From positions 281,167 through 345,166 of the forward strand of contig NZ_KE384157.1 of assembly GCF_000424285.1 (NCBI RefSeq): DNA of 64,000 nucleotides, read 5' to 3'. The translations under genes and the position numbers were made by a program. Shown piece after piece: positions 26,115 to 34,338 of the stretch. This stretch comes from Butyrivibrio sp. MB2005 (GTDB lineage: Bacteria > Bacillota > Clostridia > Lachnospirales > Lachnospiraceae). Numbering within the stretch: position 1 is the first letter of the stretch; the number at the start of each line of letters is the position of its first letter. The notes beneath the pieces are model-generated. The model was given only the letters and a program-made list of their open reading frames with translations. It was not told where the DNA came from and searched no databases.

Positions 26115-28787
26115 TTACTTCTTAAGCTGAGCCAGTCTCTCCTGCACCTGTGCATAAGTCTGCTCGTACTTCTGCTGCTTAGCCTTTTCTTCCTCAATCT
26201 TCTCAGCGGGAGCCTTGGAAAGGAACTTCTCGTTAGTGAGCATATTCTGTGATCTCTTAAGCTCACCTTCAAGCTTCTTCATCTCCTTCTCAAGACGCTC
26301 GATCTCAGCTGAAATATCAACAAGATCTGAGAAAGGAATGTAAATAGTAGCATCTGCAAGAACTACTGAAACTGCATCTTCAGGAATACCTGTCTTGTCA
26401 TTCTGACATACTGACTCGGATGCGCTTCCCAGTGTCTCAAAGAAAAGCTTACCTGTACGGAAGATATCAAGAGCTTCCTCATTATCTGAAACTACAAATA
26501 CCTGTGCTTTTCTTGAAGGAGCAACATTCATCTGTGTGCGGACATTACGGATACCTCTTACGGCCTCCTTAATGGTCTCAATTGCCTTCTCATCGGAAGC
26601 ATAGTTCCACTCTTCCTTATACTCAGGCCAGTTGGAGATCATGATTGACTCCTCCTCGTCCTGAAGTGTGCAGAAGATTTCTTCTGTAACGAAAGGCATA
26701 TAAGGATGAAGAAGCTTAAGGCTGTTAATAAGCACTGTCTGAAGTGTCCAGAGTGCTGCCTCGTGTGACTTCTTATCGTCAGAATTGTAGAGACGGGGCT
26801 TAACCATCTCGATGTACCAGTCGCAGAACTCTTCCCAGATGAAGTCATAAACCTTCTGAACTGCGATTCCAAGCTCGAACTTATCCATGTTCTCTGTTAC
26901 TTCACGGATAGTGTTGTTAAGTCTTGAAAGGATCCAGTGATCTACAGGCTCAAGACCTTCGGGCATGGGCTGGTGAATTGCGCTCTTAGCATCCTCACCC
27001 ATGTTCATCATGATAAATCTGGATGCGTTCCAAACCTTATTTGCAAAGTTACGGCTGTTCTCTACTCTTTCATTATAGAAACGCATGTCATTACCGGGTG
27101 CATTACCTGTAACGATTGTAAGTCTGAGAGCATCAGCACCGTAATTCTCAATAACTTCAAGCGGATCAATTCCGTTACCGAGAGACTTACTCATCTTTCT
27201 ACCCTGAGAGTCTCTGATAAGACCGTGGAAAAGAACTGTCTTGAAAGGATATGTTCCCATCTGCTCGTAGCTTGAGAAGATCATTCTGATTACCCAGAAG
27301 AAGATAATGTCATAACCTGTTACAAGTACGTCTGTAGGGAAGAAATATTTAAGTTCTTTGGTGTCATGAGGCCATCCAAGAGTCTCAAAAGGCCAAAGAG
27401 CTGATGAAAACCATGTATCAAGTGTATCGGGATCCTGAGTGAAATGCTCATGTCCGCACTTAGGGCAAACCTTGGGTGCTTCCTTGGCAACAACTGTCTC
27501 ACCGCACTTATCGCAGTAGTATGCGGGGATTCTGTGTCCCCACCAGAGCTGTCTTGAAATACACCAGTCACGGATATTGTCAGTCCAGTTGAAGTATGTC
27601 TTCTCCATTCTGGAAGGAATAAGCTTGATTGTGCCATCCTTAACAGCATTGGATGCAGGCTTAATTAGCTCGTCCATCTTAACGAACCACTGTGCCTTGA
27701 TCATAGGCTCAACTGTTGTATGGCAACGGTCATGTGTACCTACATTATGAGAATAGTCCTCGATCTTAACAAGAAGGCCCATCTCGTCAAGTTCCTTAAC
27801 GATGGCTTCTCTTGCAGCATAGCGATCCATTCCCTCGAACTTGCCACCGTTTGCATTGATGGTAGCGTCATCATTAAGGATGTTGATCTCCTCAAGGTTA
27901 TGTCTCTTACCAACCTCAAAGTCGTTAGGGTCATGGCCGGGAGTGATCTTAACTACGCCGGTACCGAATTCCATATCTACATAATTATCTTCAACGATAG
28001 GAAGTTCTCTGTTTACTATAGGAAGAAGAACCTTCTTACCCTTGAAGCTCTTATATCTGTCATCATCGGGATTAACCGCAACAGCTGTATCACCAAGCAT
28101 GGTCTCAGGACGTGTTGTGGCAAATTCTATGAACTCTGTCTTTGAAACAGTTCCATCCTCATCAATTACAGGATATTTGATGTGCCATAAGTGGCCTGCC
28201 TGTTCCTCGTACTCAACCTCGGCATCAGAAATAGAAGTCTTACATACAGGGCACCAGTTTACGATTCTGCTTCCCTTATATATGTAGCCTTTCTCATGCA
28301 TCTTACAGAAAACTTCTGTAACGGCCTCATTACAGCCCTCGTCCATTGTGAAACGCTCTCTGTCCCAGTCACAGGAAGAACCAAGCTTCTTAAGCTGGGA
28401 AATGATTGTTCCGCCGTATTCCTTTTTCCACTCCCAGGCACGCTCAAGGAATTTCTCTCTTCCAAGATCTCTCTTATCAATGCCTTCTTCCTTAAGAGTG
28501 TCGATGATCTTAACCTCTGTAGCAATAGAAGCATGATCAGTTCCGGGCATCCAAAGTGCATTGTAGCCCTGCATTCTCTTATAGCGGATAAGGATATCCT
28601 GCAATGTGTTATCAAAGGCATGGCCCATGTGAAGCTTACCGGTGATATTCGGCGGCGGAATGACTATTGTAAAAGGCTTCTTAGTCTCATCCACCTCAGC
28701 GTGGAAGTACTTATTATCCTCCCACTTCTTATATAATCTGTCCTCAATCCCTTTGGGGTCGTACGTCTTTGCGAGTTCTTTTCTCAT
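26115..28787 (-). CDS. valS: Valine--tRNA ligase
   Basis: An 890-residue class I synthetase. Signatures: PPNITGKLHMGHAFDNTL (HIGH motif as HMGH), CP1 editing domain with TTRPETMLGDTAVAVNP, KMSKS in GRKMSKSLGNG, anticodon-binding domain and the ValRS C-terminal coiled coil (LEKEMKKLEGELKRSQNML). GAGGT precedes ATG 28787. No T-box leader is seen; the leader from the predicted start site is only about 35 bases. Confidence 0.97.
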   Translation of the reverse strand: MRKELAKTYDPKGIEDRLYKKWEDNKYFHAEVDETKKPFTIVIPPPNITGKLHMGHAFDNTLQDILIRYKRMQGYNALWMPGTDHASIATEVKIIDTLKEEGIDKRDLGREKFLERAWEWKKEYGGTIISQLKKLGSSCDWDRERFTMDEGCNEAVTEVFCKMHEKGYIYKGSRIVNWCPVCKTSISDAEVEYEEQAGHLWHIKYPVIDEDGTVSKTEFIEFATTRPETMLGDTAVAVNPDDDRYKSFKGKKVLLPIVNRELPIVEDNYVDMEFGTGVVKITPGHDPNDFEVGKRHNLEEINILNDDATINANGGKFEGMDRYAAREAIVKELDEMGLLVKIEDYSHNVGTHDRCHTTVEPMIKAQWFVKMDELIKPASNAVKDGTIKLIPSRMEKTYFNWTDNIRDWCISRQLWWGHRIPAYYCDKCGETVVAKEAPKVCPKCGHEHFTQDPDTLDTWFSSALWPFETLGWPHDTKELKYFFPTDVLVTGYDIIFFWVIRMIFSSYEQMGTYPFKTVLFHGLIRDSQGRKMSKSLGNGIDPLEVIENYGADALRLTIVTGNAPGNDMRFYNERVENSRNFANKVWNASRFIMMNMGEDAKSAIHQPMPEGLEPVDHWILSRLNNTIREVTENMDKFELGIAVQKVYDFIWEEFCDWYIEMVKPRLYNSDDKKSHEAALWTLQTVLINSLKLLHPYMPFVTEEIFCTLQDEEESIMISNWPEYKEEWNYASDEKAIETIKEAVRGIRNVRTQMNVAPSRKAQVFVVSDNEEALDIFRTGKLFFETLGSASESVCQNDKTGIPEDAVSVVLADATIYIPFSDLVDISAEIERLEKEMKKLEGELKRSQNMLTNEKFLSKAPAEKIEEEKAKQQKYEQTYAQVQERLAQLKK

Positions 28788-28829
28788 AATTCGATAACCT
28801 CTTTAATATGCGTTTAGATATTCTGTTCA

Positions 28830-28858
28830 ATAATATTAAAATAAGAAATCTTTGTCAA
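28830..28858 (-). promoter_or_regulatory. Strong sigma-A promoter for the valS unit
   Basis: On the minus strand a perfect TTGACA (28858-28853), a 17-base spacer and TATTAT (28835-28830). Transcription would start near 28823. Confidence 0.75.
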
Positions 28859-29274
28859 TGTAACAGCGATTTCCTTAATAAAAATATGCTCTTTTACGAG
28901 AACTATTTCATGTGGTGACACGCGTGTCATAGCACAAGATAGGTTTACATAGTTGTATTGACTAAATTAGTACTATCTCACTTTTATGAACTCAATATTC
29001 ATAATATCGTAAACCAGAGTATTAAGCCATTTTATGGGGCTCTCGGAATATCAGTTTCCATTTAATCCCCAATTTCCACAGAGTTATCCACATGTACACG
29101 AGTGTCATTTTTTATGGTCACATACCACCTGTTGTATTAAAAACCGTAAATTTGGATAAATTATATATACAATTGATACAATTCATTAGTTTACATAATT
29201 TATATCTCATATATCATTATGTAAACCAACCTATGTTTTTGAGTGTATAAATGGCTGTTTTTTATGATAGTAAA
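28859..29274. other. AT-rich noncoding region with palindromes and repeated words
   Basis: No gene is visible in this 416-base stretch between the helicase stop and the valS promoter. It holds a perfect 14-bp palindrome TGACACGCGTGTCA (28916-28929) and a near copy ACACGAGTGTCAT (29096-29108); GTTTACATA at 28943-28951 and 29189-29197 and inverted at 29218-29226, with the shorter GTAAACC at 29009-29015; and a DnaA-box-like TTATCCACA (29084-29092) next to TTTCCACA (29073-29080). It could be a binding region for regulators or a remnant of a mobile element. Confidence 0.6.
29189..29226. repeat. Inverted repeat, GTTTACATAAT arms
   Basis: Arms GTTTACATAAT (29189-29199) and ATTATGTAAAC (29216-29226) are perfect complements over 11 bp, and the AT-rich centre (TATAT ctc ATATA) is also partly symmetric. 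Confidence 0.75.
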
Positions 29275-31686
29275 CTAGTTTAGATTGTCATCCAGACCGC
29301 TCCAGAGCGCATTTACGGTGTTTTTGACCGTACTGGTCGATACGAGCTTTATATCCTTCCACTCTCTGGGGAAAAGATCGGCGTAAGCTCTCTGAACAAA
29401 CCTTTCATCAAGAAGTGCCACTATTCCAGTGTCATTCTCTGTCCTTATAACTCTGCCTGCCGCCTGAAGTACCTTGTTCATTCCGGGATACCTGTAGGCA
29501 TAATCAAAGCCATCCTCGCCATCTGATTCAAAAAACTCTTTTATGATCTCTCGTTCGTTGCAAACCTGTGGAATTCCGGTTCCGACTATTATGACTCCGA
29601 TAAGGCTGTCTTCCTTAAGATCAATGCCCTCACTGAAAATGCCGCCCATAACACAAAAGCCAAGGATACTTTTTGACTCCTCCACTTCAACTTCCATATT
29701 TATGATACTTCCAAAATCTATGTCATTACCCGGGGTGAATCTGGACAGGAACTCCTCTCTGTCTTCCTCAGTCATCATCTCATTCTGAACAAGGATCTCC
29801 TGAGTGTCTTCATCGAAAAATTCCTTCTCATATATGATTCCCACATCATCCATAAAAATCCTGGAAGGAAAGAATATCAGATAATTACCGCTCTTCTCTG
29901 TTGTAATATCGTGTATATATTTAGCGATTTTACGATACTCGTATTCACTTCTTCTGGTATATTTACTGGTGACGTCGGTTGCAATGATGCGTCCGCATTT
30001 TCCCGGGTCAAAAACCGAATGAGCGTAAATCTCATAGTCTTCCTTTGTGCCCCCAAGAAGCTTTTTGTAATACTGAATCGGAAGAAGTGTTGCCGAAAAG
30101 AGTATTGTGGATTTCGCTCTTGCCATGCAAAGCTTCAGGTTCTCTGAAGGGTCAACACACAAAAGCTTTATTTTAAAGCTCTCATCTTCATATTCTGCGT
30201 AAATGACATACTTGTCGTCTAACAGTTCATAAATAGTCTCAAAAGTGAGAATATCAAAATAAAAATCAAGAATATCGTCTCTATATTGTCCTTCTGCGTG
30301 ATCCTCTAGCCATTTGGAAATGATCTTACTCATATTTCCAATCTTCTGCATTAGTGGAGAGATATCCACAAGCACTTCGCAGTAATCGGTAAAAGCCATG
30401 ATCTTCTGCATCTCGGTCTCGCAGGATTTGATGAGTCCGGCAATCTTTGGATGTGCCTGCTCAATAAGAAGCCTTGTATTATTAAGTGTTTCGAACCACA
30501 ACTCTGCGCTGTACATGTCTCTGCCTCTGTCCAGCAGATTGTGTGCCTCATCGATAAGGAAGATATTGTCCCCCTTTATTCCATCTGAGAAAAAGCGCTT
30601 CAGATATACAAAGGGGTCAAAAACGTAATTGTAATCGCAGATCACTGCATCCGCAAAAAGGCTCATATCAAGAGACAGTTCGAAGGGGCAGACATTATAT
30701 TTTGCCGCATATTCCATGATCAAATCTCTGTTAAAATCATCCTCGGAAGTCAGAAGATCGTAGATACAGTCATTTATTCTGTCAAAATGCCCTTCTGCGC
30801 AGGGACAGGCCACTGGATTACAATCGCTCTTATCCAGTACACAAATCTTATCCTTTGCAGTCAATGTCACGGTTTTAAATTCAAGTGACTCTTGATTTCT
30901 TAGTACATCAAAGGTATTTTCTGCAACTGTCCTTGTAATAGTCTTGGCAGTAAGATAAAAAATCCTCTCTGCCTTATGCTCACCCACAGCCTTAATTGCA
31001 GGGAACACAGTGCTTATGGTCTTACCAGTTCCTGTGGGTGCCTCCAAAAACAGCTTCCTGCCGTGATAAATAGTCCTGTAAACACCTGCTGCCAGATCCT
31101 TTTGGCCCTCTCTGTACTCAAAAGGAAACTGCATTCGATGGATGGATTCTATTTTCTTATCCTCCCAGGTAGCCATGAAGTCAGCCCACCTGTGATATGC
31201 TTCCAAAAGATCATCAAACCAGGCTGTGATCTCCTCTGCAGTAAAGTCATAGGTAAACCGCTTTATCTCCTCTGTATCAATATTACAGTAGGTAATCTGG
31301 ACACTTATCTCTTTAAGATCATTATCTCTTAGGTAAATTGCTGCATAGCACTTAGCCTGTGCGATATGAACCTCGTCGGGAGTCTTTATTTTCTTTAAAT
31401 CTCTGTAGGTACCCTTAATTTCGTCCACAAGAACAGGGCTGTCGGCCTTCCTTAGTATTCCGTCAGCTCTGCCATCGATTTTTAAAATATAGTTTTCTCT
31501 TGTTATGGAATAGGTCAGAGGAACCTCTGCCTCATAATCTCCACCCTGACTTTTCTGTATCATCCTGTGGATACGCCCGCCTTCCTGCATGGCGGTATCA
31601 GGTGCGTGATGGATTCTGTTGTCTATATTACCGGTTCTTAGAAGGAACTCCACAAGTCCCCTGACCGAAATCTTAATCTCTTTCAT
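29275..31686 (-). CDS. PD-(D/E)XK nuclease fused to XPD/DinG-type superfamily 2 helicase
   Basis: An 803-residue protein. Residues 1-150 look like a RecB/Cas4-type PD-(D/E)XK nuclease: H40, D71, VDEIK (87-91) and a Q110-xxx-Y114 motif. The helicase follows: Walker A EAPTGTGKT (215-223), a cysteine cluster (C282, C289, C294, C296, C307, C333) suited to an Fe-S domain, DEAH at 379-382 (LIDEAHNL) and motif VI QAAGRVIRT. Such proteins unwind DNA 5'-3'. The gene begins only 11 bases after the T-run of a terminator-like hairpin, has no good ribosome site, and ends in the repeat-rich region. Confidence 0.85.
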   Translation of the reverse strand: MKEIKISVRGLVEFLLRTGNIDNRIHHAPDTAMQEGGRIHRMIQKSQGGDYEAEVPLTYSITRENYILKIDGRADGILRKADSPVLVDEIKGTYRDLKKIKTPDEVHIAQAKCYAAIYLRDNDLKEISVQITYCNIDTEEIKRFTYDFTAEEITAWFDDLLEAYHRWADFMATWEDKKIESIHRMQFPFEYREGQKDLAAGVYRTIYHGRKLFLEAPTGTGKTISTVFPAIKAVGEHKAERIFYLTAKTITRTVAENTFDVLRNQESLEFKTVTLTAKDKICVLDKSDCNPVACPCAEGHFDRINDCIYDLLTSEDDFNRDLIMEYAAKYNVCPFELSLDMSLFADAVICDYNYVFDPFVYLKRFFSDGIKGDNIFLIDEAHNLLDRGRDMYSAELWFETLNNTRLLIEQAHPKIAGLIKSCETEMQKIMAFTDYCEVLVDISPLMQKIGNMSKIISKWLEDHAEGQYRDDILDFYFDILTFETIYELLDDKYVIYAEYEDESFKIKLLCVDPSENLKLCMARAKSTILFSATLLPIQYYKKLLGGTKEDYEIYAHSVFDPGKCGRIIATDVTSKYTRRSEYEYRKIAKYIHDITTEKSGNYLIFFPSRIFMDDVGIIYEKEFFDEDTQEILVQNEMMTEEDREEFLSRFTPGNDIDFGSIINMEVEVEESKSILGFCVMGGIFSEGIDLKEDSLIGVIIVGTGIPQVCNEREIIKEFFESDGEDGFDYAYRYPGMNKVLQAAGRVIRTENDTGIVALLDERFVQRAYADLFPREWKDIKLVSTSTVKNTVNALWSGLDDNLN

Positions 31687-31696
31687 AAAATTGTAT

Positions 31697-31732
31697 AAAA
31701 AAACTCCCTGTAGAATATAATACCACAGGGAG
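31697..31732 (-). terminator. Intrinsic terminator / possible attenuator just before the helicase start
   Basis: Stem CTCCCTGT (31704-31711) with ACAGGGAG (31725-31732), followed on the minus strand by seven T at about 31703-31697. It should end transcripts of the HPr-like gene. Only 11 bases separate the T-run from ATG 31686 of the helicase. A second hairpin (AATTGC...GCAATT, 31760-31791) lies upstream. Confidence 0.75.
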
Positions 31733-31808
31733 ATGTCCTAAATCATAATATGATATACGAATTGCTCCGTTTCTTCGAAACTCTCGCAATTCTATATCAT
31801 TATATATA

Positions 31809-32033
31809 TTAGCAAGCTACTGAATGCTCAGAAAGGTAGTTCTCAAAATCTTCGTTAAAACCACGATAGCTTACCTTAAGGGGCTGTCTGAAATCCAGTC
31901 CGAAAACTCCTAAAATTGATTTTGCATCTACAGTGAATCGATTGTAAGAAATGTCCACATCAAAATCGCACTTAGTAGCTGCGCTTACAAAATCCTTAAC
32001 CTGATTGGGACTAAGCTTGATTAATTTACTCAT
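31809..32033 (-). CDS. HPr-like protein lacking the catalytic histidine
   Basis: A 74-residue protein with the HPr fold pattern: the VDAKSILGVFGLD segment matches the regulatory Ser46 helix of HPr (NAKSIMGVMSL), followed by a C-terminal strand and helix. The N-terminal GLHARPA active loop is replaced by LSPNQVKDFVSAAT, so no phosphorylatable His15 is present. It may be a regulatory HPr paralogue. AGGAGAG precedes the ATG; a TATAAT lies at 32096-32091. Confidence 0.75.
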   Translation of the reverse strand: MSKLIKLSPNQVKDFVSAATKCDFDVDISYNRFTVDAKSILGVFGLDFRQPLKVSYRGFNEDFENYLSEHSVAC

Positions 32034-32090
32034 TGCCGTATTCTCTCCTAACTGTTACGAAAACGATTTAGCTGATTTGCAACTGTTAGA

Positions 32091-32154
32091 ATTATACGTC
32101 ATATTTTTGAATTAATCTTTGAGAAATTCTTAGGGTTTTCTTAAGAAATTCTTA
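32091..32154 (-). promoter_or_regulatory. Promoter -10 and paired upstream repeats of the HPr-like gene
   Basis: On the minus strand TATAAT at 32096-32091. Upstream of it AGAAATTCTTA occurs twice (32122-32132 and 32144-32154), 22 bases apart, that is two helical turns, in the position of an activator or repressor site. Confidence 0.5.
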
Positions 32155-32222
32155 AGATTAAATGGCTATGATAAATTTTTTAGCTTCTTCCAAACATAGG
32201 GCAAAACGCCGCAACGCCGGCA

Positions 32223-32912
32223 TTATACCAGTGAAAGCTTATCTCTTACCTCGTTCTCATTGGCCATAACCTTGATCATGTTCATAGCCTTATGAACTGC
32301 AGGAATGCTGATAAGAACCAGTGTCATGATACCTTCAGCGCCAATGTATATACCGTTGTATCCAAGTGAATATACAAAGGGATGCATACCTTCAGGAGCA
32401 TACTGACCAAAGAAGATCACACCGGAAAGAACGCTGAAGACAAGTCTTCCAAAAATACCTGCGATGTATCCAAGAACCATGCCGTGCTTTTTGTTATTAA
32501 AGAATCCCGAAACGCCAAGAGCACCAAAAGCAAGGATATAGTCACACAGAAGCTGAGGTATGCTTACAATGTAGGGGCCTAAGATAAGCTGAAGGATTCC
32601 ATAGGCAATAGCTGATGTAAGGCCTGCTCTGACGCCATAGAGGTAACCTACAAAAGTTATGAAAAACATTGAAAACAGTGTAACAGATCCGCCCATAGGC
32701 AGGTTGAAAAACTTGATCATTGATGTGATCGTGGCAAGTGTTACACACATTGCTGCAAATACCAGCTGCTTTGCGGAAAAGTGACTTTTCTGATCTTTTC
32801 CTGTGAAGAAGCATGCTGCAATAAGCGCAAGGATAAGAAGGGCTACCAGTAAGCCATAGCCTGATGATGTAAGTTCGTAGGTATCTTCTACCTGTTTTAA
32901 AAATATTGACAT
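32223..32912 (-). CDS. thiT: Thiamine ECF transporter substrate-binding protein, ThiT-like
   Basis: A 229-residue membrane protein: an extra N-terminal helix (about 20-37) and then the ECF S-component fold with about six helices (LPMGGSVTLFSMFFITFVGY, YGVRAGLTSAIAYGILQLILG). The TPP riboswitch in its leader supports thiamine as substrate. It would need the shared EcfA/A'/T energising module, which is not in the window. Start ATG 32912 has its GGGAGG ribosome site inside a riboswitch hairpin. Confidence 0.85.
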   Translation of the reverse strand: MSIFLKQVEDTYELTSSGYGLLVALLILALIAACFFTGKDQKSHFSAKQLVFAAMCVTLATITSMIKFFNLPMGGSVTLFSMFFITFVGYLYGVRAGLTSAIAYGILQLILGPYIVSIPQLLCDYILAFGALGVSGFFNNKKHGMVLGYIAGIFGRLVFSVLSGVIFFGQYAPEGMHPFVYSLGYNGIYIGAEGIMTLVLISIPAVHKAMNMIKVMANENEVRDKLSLV

Positions 32913-32919
32913 AACAAAA

Positions 32920-33078
32920 ACCTCCCTTTTGATATAGCAAAGGGAGGTCTTAAGCTCATCTAAGATACACGCTGAATTTCTGCGTGTCTGTATCCTGAAT
33001 CGCTTCCTTACGCCGGTATTATCCGGTTCAAGTAATGAGGGTCGATGTAAAACATCTTCTCAGCATAGCTCCCCTAGC
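32920..33078 (-). promoter_or_regulatory. TPP (THI-box) riboswitch with ribosome-site hairpin
   Basis: The minus strand carries the TPP aptamer at 33078-33001: GGGGAGC, CTGAGA, ACCC...TTGAACC, ATAATACCGGCGTAAGGAAG. A hairpin follows at 32987-32967 (ACACGC/GCGTGT), then a stem 32948-32939 with 32929-32920 (ACCTCCCTTT/AAAGGGAGGT). The second arm contains the ribosome site of thiT, so TPP probably blocks translation; five T after the stem could also allow termination. Confidence 0.93.
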
Positions 33079-33107
33079 AAATATCGCTTTTTATTTTTTC
33101 GAATCTA

Positions 33108-33136
33108 ATTAAAAGCCATTTAGCCTTAATTGTCAA
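33108..33136 (-). promoter_or_regulatory. Promoter of the thiT riboswitch transcript
   Basis: On the minus strand perfect TTGACA (33136-33131), 17-base spacer, TTTAAT (33113-33108); start predicted near 33101, about 23 bases before the aptamer. Confidence 0.7.
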
Positions 33137-33165
33137 TACAAGTTTCCAAAAAGTACTCAATTTTC

Positions 33166-34176
33166 TTAGAGGATTTGGATACCGTTCTTTGTAGCTTCTT
33201 CTACTTCCTCATCCGGCCAAAGTGAACACTGAACTTCACCGATATGAGCTTTTCTCAGGAAGAACAGGCAAAGTCTGGACTGTCCGATACCACCACCAAT
33301 GGTGTAAGGAAGCTCCTTGTTGATGATCGCCTTCTGGAAAGGAAGCTCTGCTCTCTCGGTGCAGCCTGCCTTTTCAAGCTGAGACTTTATGGAATCCTCA
33401 TCTACTCTGATACCCATTGATGACAGCTCAAGCGCAATATCAAGAACAGGATAATAAACAAGAATATCACCGTTCAGTGCCCAGTCATCGTAGTCCGGAG
33501 CACGGCCGTCATGCTTCTCGCCGGATGCAAGGACGTCACCTATCTGCATGATAAATACTGCGCCTTTCTCCTTGGTGATAAGGTACTCACGCTCTTTTAC
33601 TGATTTTCCGGGATACATATCTTCAAGCTCCTGAGAGGTGATGAAGAAAATATCATGGGGAAGGATCTCTTCAATATAGTCGTACTGAATTGACATGTAT
33701 TTTTCTGTCTTACGAAGCACCTTGTAGATTGTGCGAACGGTTTCCTTAAGGAAATCCAGGTTACGGTCTTCCTTATTGATAGCCTTCTCCCAGTCCCACT
33801 GATCCACGAAAACGGAATGGATGTTATCCGGGATCTCATCACGTCTGATGGCATTCATATCTGTGTAAAGGCCTTCGCCTACCTTAAAGCCGTATTTCTT
33901 AAGCGCGAATCTCTTCCATTTAGCAAGAGAGTGAACGATTTCTGCTTCACGCTCATTTTCATTTCTGATATCAAAAGCTACAGGACGCTCAACGCCGTTA
34001 AGATTATCATTAAGACCTGACTCCGGTGCCACGAAAAGCGGTGCTGTCACACGCAAAAGGTTCAGGTTCTCAGAAAGTGTATTCTGAAAGAAATCCTTCA
34101 CGGTCTTGATGCCTACCTGCGTATCGTGGAGGTTTAATGCTGATTTGTAATCCTTGGGAATTATAAGATTCTCCAT
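33166..34176 (-). CDS. asnA: Aspartate--ammonia ligase (asparagine synthetase A)
   Basis: A 336-residue class II synthetase-like enzyme making asparagine from aspartate, ammonia and ATP. Recognised by its start (IPKDYKSALNLHDTQVGIKTVKDFFQ), LLRVTAPLFV, VFVDQWDWEKAI, DYDDWALNGDI and the C-terminal GGGIGQSRLCLFFLRKAHIGE. Length equals the E. coli enzyme (330). GAGGAGG precedes the ATG. No T-box leader seen; upstream are only AT-rich bases. Confidence 0.97.
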   Translation of the reverse strand: MENLIIPKDYKSALNLHDTQVGIKTVKDFFQNTLSENLNLLRVTAPLFVAPESGLNDNLNGVERPVAFDIRNENEREAEIVHSLAKWKRFALKKYGFKVGEGLYTDMNAIRRDEIPDNIHSVFVDQWDWEKAINKEDRNLDFLKETVRTIYKVLRKTEKYMSIQYDYIEEILPHDIFFITSQELEDMYPGKSVKEREYLITKEKGAVFIMQIGDVLASGEKHDGRAPDYDDWALNGDILVYYPVLDIALELSSMGIRVDEDSIKSQLEKAGCTERAELPFQKAIINKELPYTIGGGIGQSRLCLFFLRKAHIGEVQCSLWPDEEVEEATKNGIQIL

Positions 34177-34280
34177 TTTGCTCCTCCTCTTTTTTTCACA
34201 TTAAAAATATAGTAATAATTAAAACTCTTTTTTTTGCTTTAGGCAAGTAAAACATCAATGTACAAAAAAGTGGCGCAAAA

Positions 34281-34315
34281 AAGCCGATGGGAAGCTGTTT
34301 TTTCCTCATCGGCTT
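34281..34315 (-). terminator. Intrinsic terminator of the first Ig-like gene
   Basis: Stem AAGCCGATG (34281-34289) with CATCGGCTT (34307-34315), extended inward by GGAA/TTCC with a bulge, followed on the minus strand by TTTTTT. Confidence 0.85.
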
Positions 34316-34338
34316 AGCATGGCATTCAAATATTTTAT

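Noticed and set aside
29073..29092. Possible replication origin from TTATCCACA and TTTCCACA
   Set aside because: Only one perfect DnaA box and no dnaA, dnaN or box cluster nearby.
28788..29274. T-box leader for valS
   Set aside because: No T-box signature (AGGGTGGNACCGCG-like) found, and the promoter leaves only about a 35-base leader.
32205..32221. Terminator for thiT (GCCG/CGGC followed by TTTT)
   Set aside because: Only a 4-bp stem with alternative pairings; too weak to list as a feature.
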